Source: Lentisphaerota bacterium
GTDB lineage: Bacteria; Verrucomicrobiota; Lentisphaeria; Victivallales; Victivallaceae
Reading direction: 5' to 3'
DNA length: 64,000 nucleotides
Assembly: GCA_015061615.1 (NCBI GenBank)
Contig: SUWE01000007.1
Location: 1 to 64,000 of the forward strand
A program made the position numbers and the translations under genes. Shown piece by piece: positions 36,652-47,300 of the stretch; position 1 is the stretch's first letter; each line of letters opens with the position of its first letter. The notes beneath the pieces are model-generated. The model worked only from the letters and a program-made list of their open reading frames with translations, was not told the origin of the DNA and ran no database searches.

Positions 36652-37737
36652 TCAGTAATTTTTCAACACATTTTCCAGTCCGGAAAGGAAAATTTTTCCA
36701 TCTTCATAAGAGTTTTCCTCCCAGAAACTCAACCGGAGCGCCCGGAACGCTTTTTTCCCTTTTATTCCGATTGCGCCGAGTGCGGGCGAGGGGGTGTTCG
36801 TTTCGGCACTGCACGCACTTCCGGCGGCGGTGAAAATATTCAGTTGTCCCAGAGCGCGCACGACGACTGCCGCCTCCTGAGTCGGCAGCATGAGATTGAG
36901 GATGTAGGGGGATACGGCAGTTCCCGGCGGCAGAGTCGGGACGATTCCGAACTTCTGCACTCCGTCACGGATAAGGGTGTTGAGTCCGGAAATGCGTTTT
37001 GTCCTTTCGCTCATCTTTGATACGGCGATTTCAGCGGCAAGAGTCATTGCCCGCATCAAAGGAACGCTGACACGGGATAGCGCGTAATCGGTTTTACGCA
37101 TTTTTTCAGCGTGTTCAAGGAGTTTTGCCGTAAATTCCCCTTCCGGAGCAAGGAGCATAGCCGCTCCGCCGGGAGAACCGAATTTCACTCCGGAAATGAT
37201 GATGATATCCGCGTTTTTATCCGTCGGAATCTTGCCCGCCGCCTGTACCGCATCGGTGAGCAGACACCTGGCATTGGCTCCGGAAAAAAGTTTTTCCGTA
37301 TTCTGGATGATACCGAGTTCACTCTGAACCTGAAAAAAAGCGCATAAACCGGCTTTTTCCGTGCAATTTGAAAAATCCGGTTCCGCTTCTGACGTGACCG
37401 GTATCCGGCTGTAAGCGGTGAATTTTTTCAGATTTGCCGTCAGCGCCGGGTGTTCAAGTGCCGTTGCGCGGCTGGAAACAAACTCCGGAAACGATGCTGC
37501 GATACGGAAAAGTTCCGTTGCGGAGTTCCCCCAGATCACCGGATGTGCTCTGCTGCCGGTGAGGACAGATGAAAGCCGTTCCGCCGCTTCATCAAGTGCT
37601 TTGCGCGCCTGATAAGCAAGCAGATTCACCGCTTCAGAATTGGCATAGTGTGTACGCGATTCTGCGGCGAAGCACTCCAATGCTTCATCATAAGGCTTCA
37701 CTGCCGCGGCGTTGTCAAAGAAAATCGTTTTTTCCAT
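36652..37737 (-). CDS. cysteine desulfurase (class V aminotransferase, NifS-like)
   Basis: MEKTIFFDNAAAVKPYDEALE, GVKFGSPGGAAML PLP-Lys region, AAGSACSAETNTPSPAL. Confidence 0.85.
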   Translation of the reverse strand: MEKTIFFDNAAAVKPYDEALECFAAESRTHYANSEAVNLLAYQARKALDEAAERLSSVLTGSRAHPVIWGNSATELFRIAASFPEFVSSRATALEHPALTANLKKFTAYSRIPVTSEAEPDFSNCTEKAGLCAFFQVQSELGIIQNTEKLFSGANARCLLTDAVQAAGKIPTDKNADIIIISGVKFGSPGGAAMLLAPEGEFTAKLLEHAEKMRKTDYALSRVSVPLMRAMTLAAEIAVSKMSERTKRISGLNTLIRDGVQKFGIVPTLPPGTAVSPYILNLMLPTQEAAVVVRALGQLNIFTAAGSACSAETNTPSPALGAIGIKGKKAFRALRLSFWEENSYEDGKIFLSGLENVLKNY

Positions 37738-37871
37738 ATTGCAAAATACTCCACTGTAAAAGATACTGCACAAAACCATTTTTTGCAAGCGGAATATTGA
37801 AAAAATTACAGTTCTGTGGTACATTATAAAAGTGTTTATTCCCTTCATAACCTTACAGAAAGAATTTTATC

Positions 37872-39146
37872 ATGTCGATGTGGCAGGAAATTTTCAGTAA
37901 AAAGCACGCATTCCGGCTCTTTGTGCCGATCTTGCTTATCTACGCCTGTTCCTACTTCCAGCGCACTGCACTGCCGGGAACGATCTACAACACCCTTGTT
38001 CAGGATTTGGGCTTGAGTGCCACGCAGATGGCGACACTGGGAGCATCGTATATCTACACTTACGCCATTTTTCAGCTTGTTTCCGGAGTGATGGTCGACC
38101 GCTATTGCGGAGCGCGGGTGGTGGCTGTCGGCGGAATGATCCTTGCCGCAGGCTCGCTGATGTTCCCGCTTTGCAGCAATATATACATGCTTTATCTTGC
38201 CCGTATGCTCACCGGTATCGGCGCCAGTGCCATGTATCTGAGTCTGGTACGCGAGACTGACCGTCTTTTCGGACGCAAAAATTACGCGGTTCTTTTCGGC
38301 ATCGCCTATTTCTGCGGTTACGGCGGCGGATTGATGGGGTCTTTGCCCTTTGAGCGGCTATGTCAGGTGTTCCCGTGGCGGCATGTGCTTATCGGTGCGG
38401 CGCTATTGTGTGTGGTCGTTTACGGATTTTTCCTTTACGGTAAAAGCAAGTCCGAACTTCCGCCGGTCCCGGAAACTTCGTGGTCACTCAAGCCGTTCAG
38501 ACATGTGCTTGCCAATCCGTTGAGCTGGCTGGTGATATTCTGTTCCAATGTGAACTTTTCCACCTACTTCATCATCCAGACGGTTTTCGGCAAGAAGTTC
38601 CTTGAGGATTTTGCCGGATACTCCTCCGCCAGTGCGGCAACGGTGATATTCATCCTTACTTCAGTCTGCATGTTCACGATGCTTACGGCAAGTTTTTTCA
38701 CCCGGCTCACCGGCAACCGCCGCCGTCCGCTGGTGCTTGCGGCGTGCGGAGTGTGTGCCGCAGGCAGTGTTCTTATGGCGGCGGCGATATATTTCCACTT
38801 CTCAGGGTGGGTGTTTGCGGTGATCTACTGCATGTTTGCGGTGGCGGCGGGGATACCGCCGATATTTGCGATGGTGATGCAGGAGTTCAATTCAAAAGAC
38901 ATCATGGCGCAGTCTGCGGCGGTGACCAATATGTTCGGTTATCTTGCCGTTGCGGTATGCTCCCAGCTCATCGGTCTTCTGCTGGACAGTTTTGAAAAGG
39001 TCAAACTGCCTTCAGGAGTGGAAATTTATTCATCCGACGCCTATTTCACGCTTTTCTGCATCGTGTCGGTTCTGGCGGTATTTTCCTTTGTCATGGCGTG
39101 GAAACTTCCGGAAACCCGCGGTCACTACCTGCATCAGAAGATATGA
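37872..39146 (+). CDS. MFS transporter
   Basis: 12-TM-like hydrophobic profile; GVMVDRYCGARVVAVGGM, YLARMLTGIGASAMYLS. Confidence 0.9.
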   Translation: MSMWQEIFSKKHAFRLFVPILLIYACSYFQRTALPGTIYNTLVQDLGLSATQMATLGASYIYTYAIFQLVSGVMVDRYCGARVVAVGGMILAAGSLMFPLCSNIYMLYLARMLTGIGASAMYLSLVRETDRLFGRKNYAVLFGIAYFCGYGGGLMGSLPFERLCQVFPWRHVLIGAALLCVVVYGFFLYGKSKSELPPVPETSWSLKPFRHVLANPLSWLVIFCSNVNFSTYFIIQTVFGKKFLEDFAGYSSASAATVIFILTSVCMFTMLTASFFTRLTGNRRRPLVLAACGVCAAGSVLMAAAIYFHFSGWVFAVIYCMFAVAAGIPPIFAMVMQEFNSKDIMAQSAAVTNMFGYLAVAVCSQLIGLLLDSFEKVKLPSGVEIYSSDAYFTLFCIVSVLAVFSFVMAWKLPETRGHYLHQKI

Positions 39147-39153
39147 AAACGGT

Positions 39154-39675
39154 TTATTCCGCAGGGTAAAAGCCGCACTTTTTCAAATCTTCAAGCTCAA
39201 CGAGCAGATTGGGTGTGAACTCTTTTCTGTATTCCGGGTTTTCCAGTTCTGAAGCGGAAAAGAAGCGCACGTCGTCGATTTCCGAGCGCTGAAAGTCAAA
39301 GGGACCGGCAAGTTTCACTCCGAAAACGCGGGTGTTTTCCGACTCGATCAAGTTGCGTATCTTGCTGTCAAAGAGGTGAAGCAGTTCAACTTTACCTTTT
39401 ACACCAAGTTCTTCAGATAACTCCCGTCCGGCGGCGGATTCAAAGGTTTCCCCTGCATCCAGGTGACCGCCGACGGCAGTATCCCATTTGCCCGGCTGAA
39501 TATCTTTATCCATGCGCCGTTTCTGCAAAAGCAGTTTTCCGTTTTCCGGATGAAGCACCGCTACATGCGCGGTACAGTGTATCAATGCCGGATTTCCGTG
39601 ACACTCACTGCGCGGCGCCGTGCCGAGGTGTCTGCCGCTTTCATCATAGATATCAAAGTATTCAGCCACGGGCAA
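39154..39675 (-). CDS. NUDIX hydrolase
   Basis: GHLDAGETFESAAGRELSEELGV NUDIX box. Confidence 0.92.
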   Translation of the reverse strand: MPVAEYFDIYDESGRHLGTAPRSECHGNPALIHCTAHVAVLHPENGKLLLQKRRMDKDIQPGKWDTAVGGHLDAGETFESAAGRELSEELGVKGKVELLHLFDSKIRNLIESENTRVFGVKLAGPFDFQRSEIDDVRFFSASELENPEYRKEFTPNLLVELEDLKKCGFYPAE

Positions 39676-39681
39676 AATCCT

Positions 39682-40998
39682 TTATTTGCGGATGATTGCG
39701 AGCAGTTCGTCGCGTTTTTCTTCCATAAGTTCTTTGGTATCCGCTTCGACGATAAGACGCAGCAGCGGTTCGGTATTGGATGAGCGGACGTTGAACCACC
39801 AGTTGTCATATTCAACGGAAATTCCGTCAAGCTCAAACATGTGACCGTCGGTGTACTTCGCCTTGATTTCTGCAAGGATCGGGGCGACATCGGCAACTTT
39901 GGAGTTGATTTCACCGCTGGCGTAATATTTTTTCAGCGGAGCGATCAATTCATGAAGCGGCTGATTTTTTGCACAGATGAGATTGGCAAGCATTATCATT
40001 GCCAAACCCTGGGATTCGGCGGTGAAGTTCTGTTTGAAGTAGTAGTGACCGGAAAGTTCTCCGGCAAAGACCGCATCATTTTCCCGCATCTGATTTTTGA
40101 TGAATGCGTGACCAACACGGCTCTGAATGGCTTTGCCGCCGTTGGCTTCGATGCACTCTTTGACCGCGCGGCTTGAGCGCAGGTCGTAGAGAATGGTCGC
40201 CGGACCTTTGGCAAGGATATCCTGAGCGATCAGGGCAGTGAAAAGGTCCATAGGAATGATTTCGCCGTTGTCATCAATAAATCCGCAGCGGTCGGCATCG
40301 CCGTCAAATGCGGCGCCGAAATCGGCTTTGACCTCTTTTACTTTGGCGCAGATATCGTTGAGGGTGTCGAGTTTGAGCGGATTTGCCTCGTGATTGGGGA
40401 AAGTTCCATCCATTTCATCGTACATCGGCACGATATCGAACAGATCTCTGATACCTGCGATCTCATACAATCCCATTGCATTTGCGTAATCGACGACGAC
40501 TTTGAGTTTGCGGTCGATTTTGGCAAATGAGCGGAGAAATTCACCGTACATTCCGGTGATATCAAAGGTGGAAACGGTTCCTTTCTTTTCCGGTTCGCTC
40601 CACGCTTTGCTTTCCGCAATCTTCTGGATCTCCATGATGCCGGTTGCGCCGCTGATGGGAACTGCATTGGCTTTGCAGAGTTTGAATCCGTTCCATTCGC
40701 CGGGATTGTGGCTGGCGGTTATCATCACACTGCCGTCGGCTTTGAGGGTGCCGTTGGCAAAGTAGCTCTGCGGGGTCGAGGATAATCCGAGGTCGATCAC
40801 ATCGGCGCCCTGATCGGTGATTCCTTTGGAAATCCCGTCAAAAAGCTGCTGTGAATGCGGACGCATATCTCTGCCGATGACGATCTTTTTTGCTCCGGTA
40901 AAGGTGACATACGCTCTGCCGATGGCGTAGGCGATATCTTCATTTATATCCGCCGGATAGATGCCGCGGATATCGTAGGCTTTGAAAATTCCAGACAT
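39682..40998 (-). CDS. manB: phosphomannomutase/phosphoglucomutase
   Basis: AYDIRGIYP, VMITASHNPGEWNGFKL, AAFDGDADRCGFID, VRSSNTEPLLRL. Confidence 0.93.
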   Translation of the reverse strand: MSGIFKAYDIRGIYPADINEDIAYAIGRAYVTFTGAKKIVIGRDMRPHSQQLFDGISKGITDQGADVIDLGLSSTPQSYFANGTLKADGSVMITASHNPGEWNGFKLCKANAVPISGATGIMEIQKIAESKAWSEPEKKGTVSTFDITGMYGEFLRSFAKIDRKLKVVVDYANAMGLYEIAGIRDLFDIVPMYDEMDGTFPNHEANPLKLDTLNDICAKVKEVKADFGAAFDGDADRCGFIDDNGEIIPMDLFTALIAQDILAKGPATILYDLRSSRAVKECIEANGGKAIQSRVGHAFIKNQMRENDAVFAGELSGHYYFKQNFTAESQGLAMIMLANLICAKNQPLHELIAPLKKYYASGEINSKVADVAPILAEIKAKYTDGHMFELDGISVEYDNWWFNVRSSNTEPLLRLIVEADTKELMEEKRDELLAIIRK

Positions 40999-41035
40999 TT
41001 TTTATTTCCCAGTGAGATTGGTTGCTCTTATGAAT

Positions 41036-41080
41036 ACGGCACAATGGAAGGAGTTTCCCCCGCCCATTGTGCCGTTTTTT
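41036..41080 (+). terminator. strong hairpin with T run on the + strand, between two minus-strand genes
   Basis: 12-bp arms acggcacaatgg/ccattgtgccgt then tttttt. Confidence 0.75.
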
Positions 41081-41103
41081 ATCAGTTACAGCTCATCGCC
41101 GGA

Positions 41104-43191
41104 TTACTTATCCTGACAGGTGCAGGTGCAGTCCGGACCGCAGTCGCAGTTGCCATCTTCGCAGTGGCAATCGTCGCCGCAGGTGCAGTCGGAGTCATCA
41201 CAGCTGAAGTAATCTTTGATCTGGTCAACGATACCCTGCGGAGTGAAGCCGAATTTGTCAGCAAGCACTTTGTAGGGAGCGGAGGCACCGAAGTGATCCA
41301 GACCGATATTGAGACCTTCCAGGCCGGTGAAGCGTTCCCAGCCGAAGGTGCTGGCGGCTTCGATGGAAACGACCGCGCCGCAGTAGCTCGGCAGAACTTC
41401 TTCCTGATAATCGAAATCCTGCTGGAGGAAGAGTTCCCATGAGGGCATGGAGACCACACGGACTTTGATCTCTTCCTGACGGAGCAGTTCGGCGGCATCC
41501 AGCGCCAGATTCACTTCGGAACCGGTGGCAAGCAGGATGAGGTCGAAGTCTTCATCATCACTGACGACGAAGGCACCGCGTTCGACGTTGACATTCTTGG
41601 CGGCTTCTTCGCTGTACGGACGCAGATCCTGACGGGTCAGCAGCAGAGCGACCGGACCGTCGGCTTTCAGAGCCGCAGCCCAGGCACCGGCGACTTCGTG
41701 CGCTTCAGCCGGACGGATGACGGTGACACCCGGAATGCTGCGGAGCATGGCGATCTGTTCGATCGGCTCGTGGGTGGGACCGTCTTCACCGACGTAGAAG
41801 GAGTCGTGGGTGAAAATGTAGATCTGGTGCAGTTTCTGAATCGCCGCCAGACGGATGGCGGGTTTCATGTAGTCAGAGAAGACGAAGAAGGTCGAGCTGT
41901 AAGGAATGGCAGTTCCGTTGGCAGCCATACCGTTGGCGGCAAGACCCATCGCCAGTTCGCGGACGCCGAAGTGGATGTTGCGGCCGCCGTAGTTGGCAGG
42001 TGAGAAGTCCGCTTCACCTTTGATATCGCTCTTGGTCGAAGGCGCAAGGTCGGCGGCACCGCCGAAGAGCGCGGGAACGAGTTCAGCGGCTTTCTGAAGA
42101 ATGGCACCGCTGCTGGCGCGGGAAGCGACCGGTTTTTCAACGGGAGCGACCTTGAGCAGTTCTTCGAGGATATTTTCCGGAACTGCCTGGGAAACGTATT
42201 TGTCGATAAGAGCGGCCGTTTCCGCATCGGCATCGCAGAATGCTTTGAATTTGGCATTCCATTCAGCGGCTTTGGCTTTGCTGTCGGCGACACAGGCGGC
42301 GCAGTAGGCTTTGACATCTTCGGCGACGGTGAAGGGCGCTTCAGTGTAGTTCAGATTGGCGCGCAGAGCTGCGAGTTCCTCATCACCGAGCGGTTCACCG
42401 TGAGCGGAGGCTTTGCCCTGTTTGTTCGGGGCGCCGAAACCGATCTGGGTTTTACCGATGATGATGGTCGGACGGCCGTCGGATTTGACCGCTTCGGCAA
42501 GCGCGGCGTCGCACTGGCAGACGTCGTTGGCATTGTCACAGCGGATAACGCGCCAGTTGTAGGCGGCAAAACGGGCGGCGACATCTTCGGTGAAGGCGAT
42601 TCCGGTGGAACCTTCGATGCTGATGGTGTTGTCATCGTAGAAGACGACCAGATCATCAAGTTTCAGGTGTCCGGCAAGGGAGGCGGCTTCACTGGTGGCG
42701 CCTTCCATCATACAGCCGTCACCGGAGATGATGAAAATTTTGTTGGCGAAGAAATCGGTTTTGTCCAGACCGGTGCGGGCGGCGAAGTAGCGGTTGGCAA
42801 TGGACATACCGACAGCTGAGGCAAAACCGCTGCCCAGCGGTCCGGTGGTGATATCGACACCGTCGGTGTGACCGAGTTCCGGATGGCCCGGGGTCAGGCT
42901 GCCCCACTGACGGAAGTTTTTCAGTTCTTCCATATCCAGACCGTAGTTGAAAAGGTGCAGCAGGCTGTAAATCAGCATTGAGCCGTGACCGGCGGACAGG
43001 ATGAAACGGTCTCTGCCCAGCCATGAGGGGCAAGAGGGGTCGTGGCGCAGGTATTTGCTCCAGAGAACAGCCGCGTAGTCAGCACAGCCAAGCGGCATAC
43101 CGGGGTGTCCGGATTTGGCCTTCTGGATAGCCTCTGCGGAAAGGACGCGGATGGTATCCGCAGTTTTTTTCGCCATTTTGCAGTCAAACAT
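41104..43191 (-). CDS. tkt: transketolase with a Cys-rich C-terminal tail
   Basis: SAEAIQKAKSGHPGMPLGCADYAAVLW, GPLGSGFASAVGMSIA, SGDGCMMEGATSEAASLAGH, GVRELAMGLAANGMAA; tail CDDSDCTCGDDCHCEDGNCDCGPDCTCTCQDK. Confidence 0.95.
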   Translation of the reverse strand: MFDCKMAKKTADTIRVLSAEAIQKAKSGHPGMPLGCADYAAVLWSKYLRHDPSCPSWLGRDRFILSAGHGSMLIYSLLHLFNYGLDMEELKNFRQWGSLTPGHPELGHTDGVDITTGPLGSGFASAVGMSIANRYFAARTGLDKTDFFANKIFIISGDGCMMEGATSEAASLAGHLKLDDLVVFYDDNTISIEGSTGIAFTEDVAARFAAYNWRVIRCDNANDVCQCDAALAEAVKSDGRPTIIIGKTQIGFGAPNKQGKASAHGEPLGDEELAALRANLNYTEAPFTVAEDVKAYCAACVADSKAKAAEWNAKFKAFCDADAETAALIDKYVSQAVPENILEELLKVAPVEKPVASRASSGAILQKAAELVPALFGGAADLAPSTKSDIKGEADFSPANYGGRNIHFGVRELAMGLAANGMAANGTAIPYSSTFFVFSDYMKPAIRLAAIQKLHQIYIFTHDSFYVGEDGPTHEPIEQIAMLRSIPGVTVIRPAEAHEVAGAWAAALKADGPVALLLTRQDLRPYSEEAAKNVNVERGAFVVSDDEDFDLILLATGSEVNLALDAAELLRQEEIKVRVVSMPSWELFLQQDFDYQEEVLPSYCGAVVSIEAASTFGWERFTGLEGLNIGLDHFGASAPYKVLADKFGFTPQGIVDQIKDYFSCDDSDCTCGDDCHCEDGNCDCGPDCTCTCQDK

Positions 43192-43341
43192 CTTTTTTAC
43201 TCCTTTTTTTGACTTTGTTTCCAAACCGGAAAGGAAAAATCCCGATTTTCCGGCTTTTCAACTGGTAATTTGACAAAAAATGTGATATCTTTATTAAAAT
43301 AACACTAAAAGTGCAGAAAAACAAGTTTTATTTGAGAAAAT

Positions 43342-44361
43342 ATGAGTGAACGTTTCATTACATCGACCCTGAACCGCCGCGATGCGGCAAAAGAATCGAC
43401 TTTGCGCCCGCCGACTTTTTCGGAATTTCCGGGGCAGGCGCGGGTCAAAGAACAGCTTGAACTCTTCGTCCGTGCCGCAAAGGAACGGGATGAGGCACTG
43501 GATCATATCCTGCTTTGCGGACCTCCCGGACTGGGAAAGACCACTTTGGCTTACATCATCGCCAACGAGCGCGGAACCAAATTGAAAAGTTCCAGCGGTC
43601 CTGCCATTGAAAAACCCGGCGACCTTGCCGGATTGCTCACCTCCCTTGAACCCGGCGACGTACTGTTTATCGACGAAATACACCGTCTCAGCGCCACAGT
43701 GGAAGAGTATCTGTACAGTGCTATGGAAGATTTCTTCATCGACATCATGCTTGAACAGGGTGCCGGAGCGCGTTCCGTGCGGCTCAATGTTCCGCGCTTC
43801 ACACTTATCGGTGCCACCACCAGACTGGGAATGATCTCCGCCCCGCTGCGCGCCCGCTTCGGTCTCAACATGCGTCTGGATTATTATGATACAGAAAGTC
43901 TCAAAGAGATCCTCAAACGCTCTGCATCCATTTTGAATGTTCCTCTGGATGATGACGGCGCCCATCAGATCGCTTCCCGCTGCCGCGGAACTCCGCGTAT
44001 AGCCAACAATCTGCTGCGCCGTGCGCGCGATTACGCCCAGATCAAAGCAGACGGCATGATCACCGGCGAAGTGGCGGCAAATGCGCTGGAAATGCTTCAA
44101 ATCGACCGTGACGGACTTGATGAAATGGACTTGCGCATCCTTGAAGTGATAATCAGCAACTTCCGCGGCGGTCCGGTGGGCTTGAAAAATATCGCGGTCT
44201 CCACCGGTGAGGATGAGGATTCTCTTGAAGATGTTTATGAACCGTTTCTTATCCAGCACGGCTATCTGGTGCGTACCTCACGCGGCAGAGTCGCCACCCC
44301 GAAAGCGTGGAGCAAACTGGGACTTGATGAAGTTTCCGGCAGAAAAGGGGAGTTATTTTAG
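43342..44361 (+). CDS. ruvB: Holliday junction DNA helicase RuvB
   Basis: DHILLCGPPGLGKTTLAYIIANE, LFIDEIHRLSATVEEYLYSAMEDF, GATTRLGMISAPLRARFG. Confidence 0.98.
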   Translation: MSERFITSTLNRRDAAKESTLRPPTFSEFPGQARVKEQLELFVRAAKERDEALDHILLCGPPGLGKTTLAYIIANERGTKLKSSSGPAIEKPGDLAGLLTSLEPGDVLFIDEIHRLSATVEEYLYSAMEDFFIDIMLEQGAGARSVRLNVPRFTLIGATTRLGMISAPLRARFGLNMRLDYYDTESLKEILKRSASILNVPLDDDGAHQIASRCRGTPRIANNLLRRARDYAQIKADGMITGEVAANALEMLQIDRDGLDEMDLRILEVIISNFRGGPVGLKNIAVSTGEDEDSLEDVYEPFLIQHGYLVRTSRGRVATPKAWSKLGLDEVSGRKGELF

Positions 44362-47300
44362 TCAAGCATGAAAATTCTGGTTTCAGGTTGTGTATTGTGC
44401 CACTGGAATTGAGTTATCCACGGAGCATTTTTTATTACCGGATAGAGCTGTTTCATCTTTTTTCCGGCAGGGGCATTGAAAGTGAAATTACCCTTTTCCT
44501 TGCTGCTGTGAAATGCGGCAAGTGATTGGCTCAAATAGACTGCGATATTGTCTTTTGAAAGCACTTCAACGCCTGATTCCAGAGCCATTTTCCGCAGCAA
44601 TTCAGTCGGCAGGAGTCCTGCGGGGGCAAAGAAGATATTTCCTTTCCGCACCACAGCAGGAGTTTTATCGGTGAATTCTGCCAGAAGTTCATCGAATTTG
44701 CGGGGAACCGGGATCGGTGCGGCACTTTCATAAACACCGAATCCATATCCGGCAGCGAGTTTTTCCACCGGTTCTGTCAATCTGAAGTGCAACTCTTTGC
44801 GGGAATTTACAAAGTCGAAATCCATGCCGGTCAAAATATTGGCTTTTGTTTTGGAAAAACCGCTTTTTTCCATGATTCCCGGAGCATAAAGGAAAAGGAG
44901 CCGTTTATTTTTATCTGCCGAGATCTTCTTTATTGCCGCAAACTCTTTTTCACTCAGGGAGAATGGATTGAGGAAAATATAAAACTTGTAATCTTTGAGT
45001 TTTTCATTGGCAATATCAAATTGCAGATATTCATCAAACGCGGTACCGATCCTGCCGATATTGGCACGCTGATAGATCGCCCAACGCATAAAACGGTCAG
45101 GTGCGGCACTGTTTTTCTGCCGCAGATAACCGACACTTTCATCAGAAATAAATACTGCAATATCTGAAGCACTGGCACGGTTTTTCGGTAATGCTTTTGC
45201 TGAAATATCCGCTAATTTTCTGATTTCAGTCACCAATTCAGGATCATCGAACCAGTTGAAACTGCCTTCACCAAGCGGGAAGTAGTAAAATCCGGCTCTG
45301 CCGCAGAGAGCTTTAGCCACTTCCCGTGCCTGCACCTGTATTGCGGCAAAGGGAGTTCTGGTGGTATGGGCGTAACCTGCAGGAAATTCCAGATGGGTAC
45401 GCAAATCATTTTCGTTGATCCAGATTTTATTATTGAGAGCCAGCGTATCAGGACTGGGCATATCGTAACTTCCCGGACTGCCGTGGTCACGGAAAATCGC
45501 TCCATAGTGCATCGGACCGAGAAAATAATCCACATACGGAGACTCAATGATCTTTTTCTGCCGGATATATCCGACCTGTTCAGCAAGGAAGTGTCCGCCG
45601 AGATCGACGATGTGACCGTATAAAGCTCCGGTAAGGGCTTTGTTGTTTGTGGCTTCTTTGATGATTTTTGCGTAATATTCCATACCTTCTGCCACCACAT
45701 CAGAGAGGGCAAAGGCATAATCTGTTGCCGGACGGTTTTTCACCGGATCACGGAAAGCCCCGTTGCCGGAAGCGACCCGCATTTCGCGGGTGGGAATCCG
45801 GGCATTGTCAAAGGTCACCGCCGGATCACTCCATGCTTTTTTCAGCTCCGCTTCGCCGGAGTAGTTATTTTTCAGCCATTTGCGGAAATATTTGAGCATT
45901 GCCGGACTGTAATCGGTGAGTGTACCAGGATTATGCGGATTGCCGCCTGACCAGTAGTGCATCCACTGTCCTTCTTCACCCTCGCTGGCAATGTAACCGA
46001 TGACCCGGTCGGCATAGGGGGAGTTTTTTACATATCCGATCAGATCTTTTATGAATTTGCCGAAAATATCTTTTCTTGCTTCACTGGCAAGTGACATGTG
46101 ATTGCCTTTTCTGCCGTTGTCAAAGACGATGATATCATCCGGATTGGCTTCTTTCATCCATGCGGCAGTTCCGTCACGCATGGCGATCTTTACGATGAAA
46201 AATCCTTCGGGATCGCCTGCAAGCAGGGCATCGGCGATAGCATCCATTCCGGTAAAATCGGGATTTTTCCGGGCATCCCATTTCGGCGTGAGATAAACGT
46301 GGTGCAGATGGATATCGGCTTTGTTGAAAATTTTAGCATGTTGGGTCAGATACCGTTTTCCCCGGGCGGAAAATATGCTGTTTTGCGGTTTGCCGTTGAT
46401 AAAAAGGGTGGGGACTCCTGCAAAAGAGGCTATTTTTGCTTCAGGCGTATCCGCCTTACGGGGATTGATAACGGTGATTTTTGCCGGATACGGCAGATTA
46501 TTCCGGGCATTGACTGCTTTCAAGCCGGAAACGGAAAATTCCAGATCGTAGACTCCCGGAGCAAGAAATTTACCGATTTTGATATTGAAGTCAAATTCTG
46601 CGGCTTTACCGTCAGGCAGCACACCCAGTTCCCAAGTGTAAAAAACTTCGTTGTTGCGTTTGAATAATGCCCTTACCGGACGGGCGGAAATATTTGACGG
46701 AGGTGTGAAACTGATTTTACCGGAGTAACTTTTTCCCGCTTCCACAGTTTCAGGGAGCAGTTGTCCATCGATCAGAATATTGTCCCGTGGAGCATTCATC
46801 CGGTAACTTACATTGCCCCATACTCCGAGCGGCGGACGGGCAAGTTCCACACAGTTTCCCCATTTTGAAGCATCAAACTCCGGAAGCTGCCAATTTTCCG
46901 GCACTTTTCCATCCCGGAAGAATTTCCAGCTTTTATCAGTGATTATTTTCCTGTTTCTGCCGTCGGAAAACAAAAGATCCAGCTCACCGAGCAATCCTGC
47001 TGCGTAACGTGCCTGGTGTACCACTGCACAAATGGTGTTTCTGCCCAATTTCAGAAATTTCACAATATCCAGATTCGGCGGAGCAGATCTGCCGAGTATT
47101 CCGACAAGTTTGTTCCCGTTGATGAAAATATTGCCGCTGTCGTCAACTGCTCCCTGGAACATCGCTGAAACCGGAAGCTCTGTCAATTCAAAATCTTTGC
47201 GGAAATAAACGGTCTCATTTTCCACCCGTTTATCGGTATACCATATCCAGTTTGCCCACCAGTTTTCCTCCGGGAAAGCGGTTCGGTAAAATCTGATCGA

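Noticed and set aside
43294-44259. 321-aa minus-strand ORF
   Set aside because: Antisense to ruvB, which is unmistakable.
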